A stretch of DNA of 64,000 nt. Origin: Aquincola tertiaricarbonis (GTDB lineage: Bacteria > Pseudomonadota > Gammaproteobacteria > Burkholderiales > Burkholderiaceae_C). This document shows positions 30,105 through 42,084 of the stretch, piece by piece. Numbering within the stretch: position 1 is the first letter of the stretch; each line of letters opens with the position of its first letter. The notes under the pieces are model-generated. The model was not told where the DNA came from and did no database searches. It was given only the letters and a program-made list of their open reading frames with translations. A program made the translations under genes and the position numbers. The stretch is taken from NCBI RefSeq assembly GCF_023573145.1, contig NZ_CP097636.1:3596001-3660000 (forward strand), read 5' to 3'.

Positions 30105-32029
30105 TTCTGCACGAGGAATTCGGGGGACACCAGCACCAGGAAGTAGGCGATCAGCACGCGGTTGCGGCGCGCACTGGCGATCTGCGCTGCGTTGCTGCCA
30201 TCGGCACGCGCCACCGGAATGGCCACCGACTGCACCGCGGTGAGCAGCTCGCCGCGCAGCGCGGCCGGGGCCACGGCGCCCAGCAGGCGGGTGGCGGCGC
30301 GGTCCACCAGCGCTTCGGGCTGGTCGGCCAGCGCATCGTCGGCGCTGAAGTCCAGCTGCACGTCGCGCCGGGTGGCCTTGCCGTCCAGGCCGTTCATGCC
30401 CCAGCCCGACTGCAGGCCGGACCGCATGTAGTTGGCGTAGCCGGCCACCGACGATTCATGCGTGAGCTGCAGCTCGGGCGCGGTGAGGCCGGCGGCGCCC
30501 GACAGCGTGCCCGGCGCCACGTAGCCGGGGCGGAAGAAGTTGAAGACCGAGGGCGAGCGCAGCGGCGTCTGGGCCAGCGCGGTGGCCGGGTCGTCGGTGT
30601 TGCTGATCAGCCAGCTGCCGGAGTCCGAAGTGGCGCCCAGCGCACGCAGCGTGGCGGTGAGCCGCAGCACCGGCTCGCGCAGCTTGCCGAAGGCGGGGTC
30701 GCGGGCGGCGCTGGGGCTGCGTGCTTCGGCATCCAGCAGCACCGCCTTGACGGTGGCCTTGAGGTCGCCGCCCGAGCCGCTGAAGGCCGCCGACACCCGG
30801 GCCACGTAGGCCGGGCTGGGGTGGCTGGTGACCAGCCGCTGGATCAGCTGGCGGCCGATGAAGGGGCCGACGTTGGGGTGGGCGGCCAGCGTGTCCAGCG
30901 CCGCCTTCAGGCTGACCATCGGCTGCGCCGTGCCCTGGGCCGGCACCACGGTGCCGAGGAAGCGCTTCTCGCTGGTGGAATGGAACTGCGGATAGCCCTG
31001 CATCGGCTTCCACATGCGGTCGGCGTCCTGGTAGCCGGTGGCACCCCAGAAGCGGTTGTTGTGGGTGTCCGGGCCCGCGTAGCTGAAGCCGGTGAACACC
31101 TTGGCCAGCCCGGCGATGTCGTCGTGGCTGTAGGTGGCGATCGGCGCGCCGCTGGCGTCCAGCTTGCGGCTGCCGTCGGCATTGAGCTGGTACAGGCCGA
31201 TGGAGAACAGCTGCATCACCTCGCGCGCGAAGTTCTCGTCGGGCACGCGGCCGGCGGCGGTGTTTTCCTTCTGGTTGCGCATGTGCGACAGGTACAGGCC
31301 CATCGCCGGATGCAGCGCCACGCCTTCCAGCAGCTGGCGGTAGCTGCCGAAGGCATTGCCGCGCAGCATGTCCATGTAGCCGGCCAGCGCGCGGCCGTTG
31401 TTGCTCAGGCTGTCGTTCTGGAACGAGACGACGAAGATCTCGGACAGCGCGAAGCCCACGCGCATGCGCAGCTGGGCATCGCCGGTGACGGCTTCGCGGT
31501 AGAAGGCGTCCAGCACCTCGCGCTGGCCGGCCGACTTGGTGGCGTCGGCCGCCTGCAGCGCGGCATTGGCGGCGTCCCACGTGGCACGCAGCGAGCCGCC
31601 CGGTCGGGCGAACTGGTCGTCGATCCAGGCGGCATAGCCCAGGGCCATCACGCGGTCGATCTCGCCTGCGGTGCCGCCGAAGCTGGCCTGGTCGAGGAAG
31701 CGCTGCGCCTCGGCCCGCGTGCTGGCGGTGGCCAGCGAGGGGTCGGCGGCAGGGGCCGGCGCGGGCGCCGGCGTCGGGGCAGGTGCCGGGGCCGGTGAAG
31801 GCGCGGGGGCCGGTGCAGGCGCAGGCGCCGCCGTGCCGGTGTCGGTCGTCGAGCCCGGCGACGTATTGGCCCCCACGGCCACGCTGGAAGAACCGCCGCC
31901 GCCACCGCCGCAAGCGGCCAGGGCGGCCGCCGCCACGCTGATCATCATCCACCGCACCACGCGTGCGGACTGCGGGCGCGCCAGCGCCGTCGTTGAAACC
32001 TTGTCCACCACAACCCCTGCTGCAGGCAC
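30101..32029 (-). CDS. DUF1800 domain lipoprotein
   Basis: DUF1800 protein of about 642 residues. The leader MMISVAAAALAACGGGGGG contains lipobox LAAC, followed by a Ser/Gly and Pro/Ala repeat linker (PAPAPAPAPSPAPAPAPTP), then the conserved domain: ARFLDQASFGGTAGEIDRV-like start, REVMQLFSIGLYQLNADGSR, DIAGLAKVFTGFSY and GKLREPVLRLTATLRALG. Upstream gene of the DUF1501 partner with a 4-nt overlap. The start is uncertain: GTG 32029 opens the frame, but other GTG codons or the Met pair before the hydrophobic leader are possible. Confidence 0.85.
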   Translation of the reverse strand: MPAAGVVVDKVSTTALARPQSARVVRWMMISVAAAALAACGGGGGGSSSVAVGANTSPGSTTDTGTAAPAPAPAPAPSPAPAPAPTPAPAPAPAADPSLATASTRAEAQRFLDQASFGGTAGEIDRVMALGYAAWIDDQFARPGGSLRATWDAANAALQAADATKSAGQREVLDAFYREAVTGDAQLRMRVGFALSEIFVVSFQNDSLSNNGRALAGYMDMLRGNAFGSYRQLLEGVALHPAMGLYLSHMRNQKENTAAGRVPDENFAREVMQLFSIGLYQLNADGSRKLDASGAPIATYSHDDIAGLAKVFTGFSYAGPDTHNNRFWGATGYQDADRMWKPMQGYPQFHSTSEKRFLGTVVPAQGTAQPMVSLKAALDTLAAHPNVGPFIGRQLIQRLVTSHPSPAYVARVSAAFSGSGGDLKATVKAVLLDAEARSPSAARDPAFGKLREPVLRLTATLRALGATSDSGSWLISNTDDPATALAQTPLRSPSVFNFFRPGYVAPGTLSGAAGLTAPELQLTHESSVAGYANYMRSGLQSGWGMNGLDGKATRRDVQLDFSADDALADQPEALVDRAATRLLGAVAPAALRGELLTAVQSVAIPVARADGSNAAQIASARRNRVLIAYFLVLVSPEFLVQK

Positions 32030-32061
32030 TCGCCTGCGTCACTCAGGGGCTTATCGGCGCG

Positions 32062-32076
32062 GGGTCACGGTGACCC
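32062..32076. promoter_or_regulatory. Perfect 7-1-7 palindrome upstream of the DUF1800 gene
   Basis: GGGTCAC-G-GTGACCC is a perfect inverted repeat about 33 bp before the DUF1800 start. A compact odd-length dyad of this type fits a dimeric regulator operator; no cognate regulator is adjacent. Use as a terminator for metH is less likely because the loop is one base. Confidence 0.4.
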
Positions 32077-32131
32077 AAGGTCTTCATTCGCCTGAACCGC
32101 CGGGCCTTCCCGGCAGTTGCAACAGAGCGGC

Positions 32132-34882
<2,751 letters not shown>

Positions 34883-34923
34883 GGCAGCAATCCAGGGATC
34901 CGGTGCGGCGAGTCGGCTGCGGC

Positions 34924-35024
34924 CCACCCGCAACGTCGTCCGCGCCGGGTGAGCGTCGTTGCAGACGGGAGATGCCCGCTGTCCGAGCCTGGCGGCCGTG
35001 CGGCCGTCGCAACGCTCCTCGGAC
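34924..35024 (-). promoter_or_regulatory. S-adenosylhomocysteine (SAH) riboswitch upstream of metH
   Basis: On the minus strand the leader reads GTCCGAG, GAGCGTTGCGAC, GGCCG-CA-CGGCC, CCAGGCTCGGAC, then AACGACGCTCACCCGG. P1 is a perfect 7-bp pairing of 35018-35024 with 34981-34987, P2 is the GGCCG/CGGCC hairpin, and GAGCGTTGC can pair with the later GCAACGACGCTC. GAGGAGCGTTGCRAC and CCAGGCTCGG are the signature segments of the SAH aptamer known upstream of ahcY and metH in proteobacteria. A further CACCCG/CGGGTG hairpin (34924-34951) lies just downstream and may be the expression platform. SAH riboswitches turn genes on, so metH should rise when SAH accumulates. Confidence 0.88.
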
Positions 35025-35033
35025 AAGCGACCG

Positions 35034-35039
35034 ATTTTA
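35034..35039 (-). promoter_or_regulatory. Likely -10 element of the metH riboswitch transcript
   Basis: TAAAAT on the minus strand sits about 10 nt before the first base of riboswitch P1, where a -10 box should be. A TTGTGC upstream is 21 nt away, too far for a normal -35, so only the -10 is proposed. Confidence 0.4.
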
Positions 35040-35101
35040 GCGATGCAGCCCGCCCGCCCTGCACAATGCCCCGGCAAGACAACTCAGTCAGGAGATCACG
35101 A

Positions 35102-35827
35102 ATGCAGTGGTGGAGTCGATCAACCGGGGTCGGTGCGGCGCTGCTGGCGGCCGCGGTGCTGTCGGGCTGCGGCACCAAGGTGCCGCTGGACCTGCCCCCG
35201 CCGCGCAGCAGCAGTGGCGCTGCTGGCTCCAGCACGGGTGCTGCGGGCTCCAGCACGGCGCCGTTGCTGCCGGCGCTGCCCGCGCCACCGGCGCCGCCGG
35301 TCGAGCCGCCCTCGGTGGCCACGCCGATGCCGGTGGCCCCCTCGGCCGAAGCGGCGCAGCAGCCTCCGCTGCCGGCCCTGCCGGGCGCCAGCGCCCCTTC
35401 CACCACCACCGAGACCCAGCCCGGCGTGCCGCTGCTGCCGCCAGAGAACAGCCCGCTGGCCACCGAAACTCGCTGGCTGCAGCAGTGGTTCGACGGCACG
35501 CCGGTGGTGATCGCGCCGCAGGGCGACGGCACGCTGCTGGTGGAGGTGCCGGCCGAGTTCTGCTTCGACCTGGGCACCGCCGCCGTCAAGCCGCCGCTGG
35601 CCGCAGTGCTGTCGCGCGTTCGCAGCAGCCTGGAACGCCAGCCCACGCTGCAGATGCGCATCGAGGCGCCGCCCGACTCGGCCGGCCCCGCCTCGCTGGC
35701 GCGCGAGCGCAGCGCGCGGGTGCGCGAGCACTTCTTCAGCGCCGCCATCTCGCCCACCCGCATCACCGAAGCCGACGGCCTGCCCGGCTCGCCGGTGCGC
35801 CTGGTGATCAACGGAAACCCCGGCTGA
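35102..35827 (+). CDS. OmpA-like lipoprotein, paralogue A
   Basis: A 241-residue lipoprotein: signal with lipobox LSGC (Cys23), a Pro/Ala/Ser-rich linker of about 100 residues, then an OmpA-like C-terminal domain (VEVPAEFCFDLGTAAVKPPL, QMRIEAPPDSAG, LARERSARVREHFFSAAI). The usual GHTD motif is replaced by APPD. RWLQQWFDGTPVVI precedes the domain and is shared with the next gene (WLQQWFSGTPVAI), so the two are tandem paralogues. CAGGAG precedes the ATG. They sit between the two methionine synthase genes on the opposite strand. Peptidoglycan binding is inferred only. Confidence 0.8.
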   Translation: MQWWSRSTGVGAALLAAAVLSGCGTKVPLDLPPPRSSSGAAGSSTGAAGSSTAPLLPALPAPPAPPVEPPSVATPMPVAPSAEAAQQPPLPALPGASAPSTTTETQPGVPLLPPENSPLATETRWLQQWFDGTPVVIAPQGDGTLLVEVPAEFCFDLGTAAVKPPLAAVLSRVRSSLERQPTLQMRIEAPPDSAGPASLARERSARVREHFFSAAISPTRITEADGLPGSPVRLVINGNPG

Positions 35828-35882
35828 CAAGGCTTACACACGACAGCACGCGCCAGACACGGGCGCGGGCTGCAATCGCGCC

Positions 35883-36422
35883 ATGACCCACTTGAAGCAC
35901 CGACACCCCACGGCCCGGGCCGGCGCGGCCGGCCTGTGCGCCGCGCTGGCCTTGCTCGCTGGCTGCGCCACCCGCCCGCGTGGCGCCAGTGAGCCGGCCG
36001 GCCCGCCTGCCAGCGAGGCGGACCGCCGGGCGGCGGCGCCCGCGGCCCTGATGGCCGAGCAGCAATGGCTGCAGCAATGGTTCAGCGGCACGCCGGTGGC
36101 CATCAGCAACGACCGCGGCGACCAGTTGCGGGTGGACGTGCCGGCCAAGTTCGCGTTCGACCCTGGCCAGGTGGGCATCAAGCCGCCGCTGGCCGCGGTG
36201 CTGGACCGGGTGGCCGAAAGCCTGCGCCGCCGCGAACTGCTGGTGGTGGCGGTGGCGCCGCCCGCCGAAGCCGAGGCCGCGCTGGGCCGCCGACGGCTGG
36301 AAGCGGTGACCCGCTACCTCACCAGCCGCGGGGTGGAAGCCTCGCGCATCAGCGCGAGCACGGCCGACGGCGCCGCGCTGCGCCTGCGGCTGCAGATCAA
36401 CACCACCGGCGGCGGCACCTGA
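35883..36422 (+). CDS. OmpA-like lipoprotein, paralogue B
   Basis: A 179-residue shorter paralogue of the preceding gene, without the long Pro-rich linker. Lipobox LAGC is near residue 28. QQWLQQWFSGTPVAIS, VDVPAKFAFDPGQVGIKPPL and AAVLDRVAESLRRREL align with paralogue A. The C-terminal half retains GRRRLEAVTRYLTSRGVEAS, matching the helix with the conserved Arg of OmpA domains, but no GHTD-like Asp. It follows paralogue A by 55 bp and converges on the metH homocysteine half with a 1-nt gap between stops. Confidence 0.78.
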   Translation: MTHLKHRHPTARAGAAGLCAALALLAGCATRPRGASEPAGPPASEADRRAAAPAALMAEQQWLQQWFSGTPVAISNDRGDQLRVDVPAKFAFDPGQVGIKPPLAAVLDRVAESLRRRELLVVAVAPPAEAEAALGRRRLEAVTRYLTSRGVEASRISASTADGAALRLRLQINTTGGGT

Positions 36423-36423
36423 A

Positions 36424-37476
36424 TCAGGCCTCGGCCTCTTCCTGGACCAGCCCGCTGAACAGCGGGTCGCGCCGGCTGCGCGGCCGGTAGGCCGACACGC
36501 GCTGCGCGATGGCGGCGATGTGGTCGGGGGTGGTGCCGCAGCAGCCGCCGACGATATTGAGGAAGCCGCTCTTCGCGAACTCCTCCATCAGCCCGCCGGT
36601 GACGTCGGGTGTCTCGTCGAAGCCGGTGTCGCTCATCGGGTTGGGCAGGCCGGCGTTCGGGTAGCAGGAGATGGCGGTATCGGGCGCCGCCTTGCCCAGC
36701 TCCTCGATGTAGGGGCGCATCAGCGCCGCGCCCAGCGCGCAGTTCAGGCCCACCGCGATGGGCTTGGCATGGCGCACCGAATGCCAGAAGGCGGTGACCG
36801 TCTGGCCCGACAGGATGCGGCCCGATGCATCGGTGACGGTGCCGGAGATGATCACCGGCAGCCGCTCGCCGGTGGCTTCCATCAGCTCGTCCAGCGCGAA
36901 GATGGCCGCCTTGGCATTGAGCGTGTCGAAGATGGTCTCGATCAGGAACAGGTCGCAGCCGCCGTCCAGCAGGCCTTGCGCCTGCTCGTAGTAGGCCGCG
37001 CGCAGCGCCTCGAAGCTCACGTTGCGGGCCGCCGGGTCGTTGACGTCGGGGCTGATGCTGGCGGTGCGCGGCGTCGGGCCCAGCGCGCCGGCCACGAAGC
37101 GCGGCTTGTCGGGCGTGCTGGCCGCGTCGCAGGCCTGGCGTGCCAGCCGGGCGGCGGCCACGTTCATCTCGTAGGCCAGGCCTTCCAGGCCGTAGTCTTC
37201 CTGGGCGATGGAGGTGGCGCCGAAGGTGTTGGTCTCGATCAGGTCGGCGCCGGCGGCCAGGTACTGGTCGTGGATCTCGCGGATCACGTCCGGCCGCGTC
37301 AGCACCAGCAGGTCGTTGTTGCCCTTCAGGTCCTTGGTGTGGTCCTTCAGCCGCTCGCTGCGGAAGTCGGCCTCGCTGAGCTTGTAGCGCTGGATCATGG
37401 TGCCCATGGCGCCGTCGATGATGACGATGCGCTGGGCCAGCAGCTCGGGCAGACGGGCGGCACGGGTGTAGTTCAT
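36424..37476 (-). CDS. metH: Methionine synthase, homocysteine/zinc-domain half
   Basis: A 350-residue homocysteine S-methyltransferase domain equal to domain 1 of Met[48 protein letters not shown], and zinc-binding cysteines C246 (GLNCALG), C312 and C313 (GGCCGTTP). It must work with the protein from 32132-34882 to methylate homocysteine. Its ATG overlaps the stop of the upstream MHYT-GGDEF-EAL gene (ATGA, 37473-37476), so its translation depends on that transcript rather than on the SAH riboswitch. Confidence 0.95.
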   Translation of the reverse strand: MNYTRAARLPELLAQRIVIIDGAMGTMIQRYKLSEADFRSERLKDHTKDLKGNNDLLVLTRPDVIREIHDQYLAAGADLIETNTFGATSIAQEDYGLEGLAYEMNVAAARLARQACDAASTPDKPRFVAGALGPTPRTASISPDVNDPAARNVSFEALRAAYYEQAQGLLDGGCDLFLIETIFDTLNAKAAIFALDELMEATGERLPVIISGTVTDASGRILSGQTVTAFWHSVRHAKPIAVGLNCALGAALMRPYIEELGKAAPDTAISCYPNAGLPNPMSDTGFDETPDVTGGLMEEFAKSGFLNIVGGCCGTTPDHIAAIAQRVSAYRPRSRRDPLFSGLVQEEAEA

Positions 37477-39608
37477 GCCCTGGATTCTAGGGAGGCGGCC
37501 TCGTCCTCCGGCACATAGGCCGATTCGCGGAAGTCCAGCGCGGTGGGCCGGCCCTCCCCTTGCGCCCACAACGCCATCAGGTGCGGCTGCATCGGCCGCG
37601 CGAAGAGAAAGCCCTGCAGCTCGTCGCAGCCCAGTGCATGCAGCACGTCGCGCTGGCCCGCGGTTTCCACGCCTTCGGCCACCACCTTCAGGCCCAGCGC
37701 ATGGGCCAGGCGCACCACCGCCTCGACGATGGCGCGCGCGTCGGCGCTGCTCTCCAGGTCGCGCACGAAAGCGCGGTCGATCTTGAGCTGCCCGGCCTGC
37801 AGCCGCCGCAGGTACGAGAGGCTGGAGTAGCCGGTGCCGAAGTCGTCGATCGACAGGTGCACGCCGATGGCCGACAACCGCTCGAAGGTGCGCAGCGTGC
37901 CCTCGGCGTCCTCCATCGCCACCGATTCGGTGATCTCGAAGGTCAGCAGCGTGGGGTCGATCCGGTGCTGGTCGATCGCCCCCTGCACCCGTTGGACCAG
38001 GTCGTCCTGCCGCAGCTGGTGCACCGACAGGTTGATGGCCACCCGCACCCGCAGGCCCTGGCCCAGCCATTGCCGCACCTGGGTGCAGGCCTGCTGGATC
38101 ACCCAGTCGCCCAGCGCGCCGATGAGGCCGAAGCGCTCGGCGATGGGAATGAACACCGCCGGGCTGACCAGCCCGCGCTGCGGATGGCGCCAGCGGGCCA
38201 GCGCCTCGGCGCCAGTGATGGTGCGGCCATCGCCCGAGACCTTGGGCTGGTAGTGCAGCTCCAGTTCGCCGCGCTCCAGCGCCAGCCGCAGGTCGCGCTG
38301 CAGCTCCACCTGCTCGCGCACATGGGCGTCCATGTGCGGCTCGAAGAAGGCGAAGCTGCTGCCGCCCGCGCGCTTGGCCGCGTACATGGCCGAATCGGCA
38401 TGCGCCATCAGCTTGGCGGCCACGGTGCCGTCGGTGTCCAGCGCAATGCCCACCGAGCACGACAGGCTGACCTCGCGCTCCTGCAGCCGCACCGGCAGCG
38501 ACAGCGCCTGGATCAGCCGCTGCGCCAGCTGGGCGATGGCGGTTTCGTTGACGTCGGACTCCAGCAGCAGCACGAACTCGTCGCCGCCCACGCGGGCCAC
38601 GGTGTCGGTGGCCCGCGCGGTGGCGGCCAGGCGGCGCGCCATTTCCTGGAGCACCTGGTCGCCAAAGCCGTGGCCGAAGGAATCGTTGATCGGCTTGAAG
38701 CCGTCCAGGTCGACGAACAGCACCGCCAGCCGGCTGCCGTGGCGCTGCCGGCGCTCCACCGCCTGCGTCACGCGGTCGTCGAACAGCAGGCGGTTGGGCA
38801 GGCCGGTGAGCGCATCGCGGAAGGCCAGCTGGTGAAGCTCTTCGTTGGCCGCCTGGAGCGACTGCGCCAGCTTCTGCGCCCGACCCTGCAGCTGCGCATC
38901 GAGGATGGAGGTGCACAGGGTGAGCGACAGCAGCACCGCCGCCGCCACCGACACCATCACGCCCAGGCCGTCGCCGCGCAGCCCGTCGACGCTCAGGCAC
39001 ACGGCCCCGGCAGGGAACGAAGCCGCCGCCATGCCGGTGTAGTGCATGCCGCAGATGGCCGCGCCCATCACCAGCGCAGCCGCCAGTTGCCCGGCGCGCG
39101 CGGCCATGCGGGTGAAGCGCCGCAGCCAGAAGAAGATGAGCAGCGCGGCCGCCGAGGCCACGACGGCCACCGCCACCGAGGCCACCACCGTGGGTCGGTG
39201 CCACACGATGCCGGGCGCCATGCGCAGCGCCGCCATGCCGATGTAGTGCATGGCCGAGATGCCCAGCCCGATGGACAGCGCGCCACCGCTCAAGGTGGTC
39301 CAGCGCAGCTGCGCCCGGGTGGCGATGCCCAGCGCGATAGCGGACGACAGCACGCCCGCCACCCAGGACACCACCGTCCAGTGCAGGTCGTAGCCCACCT
39401 CGACGGGCAGCTGCAGCGCCTGCATGCCCACGAAGTGCATCGACCAGATGCCAGTGCCCATGGCCAGCGAGCCGCCGAACCACCAGGCAAAAGCCATCGC
39501 CCGGTCGCCACCGCGCACGCGGTGCGCCAGGTCCAGCGCGACGAAGGACGCCAGCGTTGCGATCAAGTAGGACAGCGCCACGACGGAGGTGTCGTAGCGC
39601 AGGGACAT
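37473..39608 (-). CDS. MHYT-GGDEF-EAL cyclic-di-GMP turnover protein
   Basis: A 711-residue inner-membrane sensor. Seven or so N-terminal helices carry three MHYT-type motifs (MHFVGM, MHYIGM, MHYTGM), proposed to bind copper and sense a diatomic gas. Next come a diguanylate cyclase domain ([22 protein letters not shown]) and an EAL phosphodiesterase domain ([42 protein letters not shown]). Both catalytic motifs are intact, so it may make or degrade cyclic-di-GMP. Start chosen at ATG 39608 (MSLRYDTS), with GGAAG upstream; ATG 39623 is possible. Overlaps metH by 4 nt. Confidence 0.9.
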   Translation of the reverse strand: MSLRYDTSVVALSYLIATLASFVALDLAHRVRGGDRAMAFAWWFGGSLAMGTGIWSMHFVGMQALQLPVEVGYDLHWTVVSWVAGVLSSAIALGIATRAQLRWTTLSGGALSIGLGISAMHYIGMAALRMAPGIVWHRPTVVASVAVAVVASAAALLIFFWLRRFTRMAARAGQLAAALVMGAAICGMHYTGMAAASFPAGAVCLSVDGLRGDGLGVMVSVAAAVLLSLTLCTSILDAQLQGRAQKLAQSLQAANEELHQLAFRDALTGLPNRLLFDDRVTQAVERRQRHGSRLAVLFVDLDGFKPINDSFGHGFGDQVLQEMARRLAATARATDTVARVGGDEFVLLLESDVNETAIAQLAQRLIQALSLPVRLQEREVSLSCSVGIALDTDGTVAAKLMAHADSAMYAAKRAGGSSFAFFEPHMDAHVREQVELQRDLRLALERGELELHYQPKVSGDGRTITGAEALARWRHPQRGLVSPAVFIPIAERFGLIGALGDWVIQQACTQVRQWLGQGLRVRVAINLSVHQLRQDDLVQRVQGAIDQHRIDPTLLTFEITESVAMEDAEGTLRTFERLSAIGVHLSIDDFGTGYSSLSYLRRLQAGQLKIDRAFVRDLESSADARAIVEAVVRLAHALGLKVVAEGVETAGQRDVLHALGCDELQGFLFARPMQPHLMALWAQGEGRPTALDFRESAYVPEDEAASLESRA

Positions 39609-39699
39609 CGAACTGGCTTCCATTCGGCTGTACTGCTCACCGAGTGGAGGCACCACCCGCAGGGCGTTGTCGGCACGCCGGCGGCTGGCTTGAGCACCG

Positions 39700-42045
39700 T
39701 TACGGTTGGCGGCCGGCGCCGACGAAGCCCATGCCCCGCCGCTGGCGCACCGCCGGCTTGGCGCGGTGCTCGCTTTCCAGCTGGGCCAGGAAACCGTCGG
39801 GGTCGAACAGATCGCCCAGCAAGTCGGCCTGGCGCTGCACCGCGGCAAAGTCGCCGGGCGTCAGCTGGTCGAGCTGGGCGAGGCGGCTGCGCTGCTCGGC
39901 CGTGAGCGCCGCCTCATCGCCGGCCAGGGCCTCGGCCGCGAACATGCGCAGCCGCTGCGCCGCCGTCAGCGGGTTGAAGCGGATCTTGAAGGTGAAGCGG
40001 CGCAGCGCGGCTTCGTCCAGCTCGTCGAACAGGTTGGTGGTGCAGATGAAGACGCCGGCAAAGCGCTCCATGCACTGCAGCATCTCGTTGACCTCGGTCA
40101 CCTCGTAGGTGCGTTCGGCCCGCTGGCGGCTGCGCAGGAAGCTGTCGGCCTCGTCCAGCAGCAGCACCGCGCCTTCGGTGTCGGCCTCCTCGAACATGCG
40201 GGCCAGGTTCTGCTCGGTCTCGCCGACGAACTTGCTCACCAGGTCGCTGGCCTGGCGCACCATCAAGGGCCGCTGCAGCGACTGGGCGATGTGCTCGGCC
40301 AGCGCCGTCTTGCCGGTGCCCGGCGCGCCATGGAAACACAGCGTGCCATGGCTGCGCCGGCCCAGCGACTCGATGATGCGCGTCAGCTCGAACCGCGTTT
40401 CCACGTTCAGCAGCGACAAGTCGTAGCGCGTCACCACCGGCCGCGCCGGCCGTTGCGCAGCCGACTGGCCCAGCGCCTTGTCGGCATTGCCCAGCTGGCG
40501 CTCGATCAGCGCCTCGATGGCGGCGCCGTCGGCATCGGACGCCTGCGCCAGCCGCGCAAAGCGCACCGCGGTGCGGATCTGCGCGGGGGTGAGGCCGCGG
40601 CGCTCGGCCAGCCGGGCCGCGAAACCGTCGCGCACCGGCACCTCGGCCAGTGCGCGGGCCACCAGGGCCTCACGCGCGCCGGGCGGCGGCGACTTGAGCT
40701 CCAGGTGGTACTGGAAGCGGCGGCGGAAGGCGGGGTCGATCTGCTCGATGCGGTTGGTGACCCAGATCACTGGCACCGGATTGGTTTCCAGGATCTGGTT
40801 GACCCAGGCCTTGCCGCTGACGCTGCCGCTGGGCGCATCGCTGCTGTCCAGCCGGGCCATCAGCTGGGCGGTGTCGGTGGAAATCGGCGGGAACACGTCC
40901 TCCACCTCGTCGAACAGCAAGGCCACCTGCGGGCTGGTCTTGAGGAACACCTGGCTGATCTGCAGCGAGCGGTAGCGGTCTCGGCCCGAGAGGGAATGGC
41001 CGTCGCGGTCGGCGTATTCCACCTCGTACAGCGTCAGCCCGGCGGCCTGTGCGGCCACCTTGGCCAGCTCGGTCTTGCCGGTGCCGGGCGGGCCGTACAG
41101 CAGCACGTTGACGCCCGGCGCCTTCTGCGCCACCGCATTGCGCAGCAGCCCGGCCAGCACGGCCAGGTCGTCGGCCACGAACTGGAAATCGGCCGGCTGC
41201 AGCTCGCTGGCATGGGCCGGCCGGGTGAACACGGCCATCAGGTCGTTGGGGCCGTGGTACTCGCGCATCAGCACCGGCGGCAGCTGGTCGCTGACCTTCA
41301 TCAGGTCGGCCAGGTCGGTGATGTTGTGCTCCGAGATCAGGTTCTCGACCATGCCAATGCGCTCGAGCCGCGAGCCGGCGCGCAGGGCCTCGGCCACGTC
41401 GCGCTGGTCGACGCCGGCCACTTCGGCGATGGCGGCATAGGCCTCCTGCGCGCTGGAGACCTTGAACTCCACCAGCAGGCCGCGCAGGTCGCGCTGGTAG
41501 CGGGCCAAGGTGCCGTAGAGCAGCAGCGCCCGCTCGGCGGCATTGAGCTGCAGAAGGCCGGCCAGCGCGTCGATGTTCTTCTCGACGAGGGTGGATTCCT
41601 TCTTCAGGCTGCGCTCCAGCCACTGGCCGGTGGCGGTGAGCACCGTCAGCAGGTCCTTGGGCGCGTCCTTGATGTACTCGTCGATGTAGAAAAAGACGGT
41701 GCCTTCTTCGTAGGGGCCGCGCCAGTGGCCGTGGCGCTGCAGGAAGGCGTCGTCGGCCAGCGCCTCATGGCCGCGCCAGTGTTCGTTGTGCTGGCAGCGC
41801 TGCGCCAGGAAGGCCCGCAGCCGCTGCAGCACCGGCTGCGGCCAGGCCAGGTGGCGGCCGGTGAGCGAGAGCAGGCTGTTCCAGTCGCGGCGCAGGTTGA
41901 AACGGCCGGCATGGCGCATGGTGAGCGCCAGCACGAAGCGCGAGCACATGCGGTCCAGCACGGGGGCTTCGCGCAGGTCGGGGGACAGCAGCAGCGGTAC
42001 GTCGGCGGTGGCAGTCACGGCACGCGGCATCGGTGGACGCCGCAT
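39700..42045 (-). CDS. Large protein with two AAA ATPase modules
   Basis: About 781 residues. A helical N-terminal region of roughly 300 residues precedes two AAA modules. Module 1: Walker A LLYGPPGTGKTELAK, Walker B VALLFDEVEDVFP, then ETNPVPVIWVTNRIEQIDP with sensor-1 Asn. Module 2: Walker A FHGAPGTGKTALAEH, Walker B GAVLLLDEADSFL, then FAGVFICTTNLFDELDE and arginine-rich ALRRFTFKIRF. This layout is like Cdc48-type machines, but the N domain is not one I recognise. The role is unknown; protein remodelling is inferred. ATG 42045 and 42030 are both plausible starts; a TTG at 42072 has its ribosome site too close. Confidence 0.8.
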   Translation of the reverse strand: MRRPPMPRAVTATADVPLLLSPDLREAPVLDRMCSRFVLALTMRHAGRFNLRRDWNSLLSLTGRHLAWPQPVLQRLRAFLAQRCQHNEHWRGHEALADDAFLQRHGHWRGPYEEGTVFFYIDEYIKDAPKDLLTVLTATGQWLERSLKKESTLVEKNIDALAGLLQLNAAERALLLYGTLARYQRDLRGLLVEFKVSSAQEAYAAIAEVAGVDQRDVAEALRAGSRLERIGMVENLISEHNITDLADLMKVSDQLPPVLMREYHGPNDLMAVFTRPAHASELQPADFQFVADDLAVLAGLLRNAVAQKAPGVNVLLYGPPGTGKTELAKVAAQAAGLTLYEVEYADRDGHSLSGRDRYRSLQISQVFLKTSPQVALLFDEVEDVFPPISTDTAQLMARLDSSDAPSGSVSGKAWVNQILETNPVPVIWVTNRIEQIDPAFRRRFQYHLELKSPPPGAREALVARALAEVPVRDGFAARLAERRGLTPAQIRTAVRFARLAQASDADGAAIEALIERQLGNADKALGQSAAQRPARPVVTRYDLSLLNVETRFELTRIIESLGRRSHGTLCFHGAPGTGKTALAEHIAQSLQRPLMVRQASDLVSKFVGETEQNLARMFEEADTEGAVLLLDEADSFLRSRQRAERTYEVTEVNEMLQCMERFAGVFICTTNLFDELDEAALRRFTFKIRFNPLTAAQRLRMFAAEALAGDEAALTAEQRSRLAQLDQLTPGDFAAVQRQADLLGDLFDPDGFLAQLESEHRAKPAVRQRRGMGFVGAGRQP

Positions 42046-42084
42046 GTTCGCCCAGCCACCGGGGCTGGGCAAGCCCTTCTCAAA

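Noticed and set aside
32099..32114. Terminator of metH from GCCGGG-CCTT-CCCGGC
   Set aside because: The 6-bp hairpin is real but is not followed by T residues on the minus strand, so I did not list it as a terminator.
34883..35100. Cobalamin riboswitch upstream of metH
   Set aside because: B12-dependent metH made it worth checking, but there is no B12-box-like segment. The conserved text matches the SAH aptamer instead.
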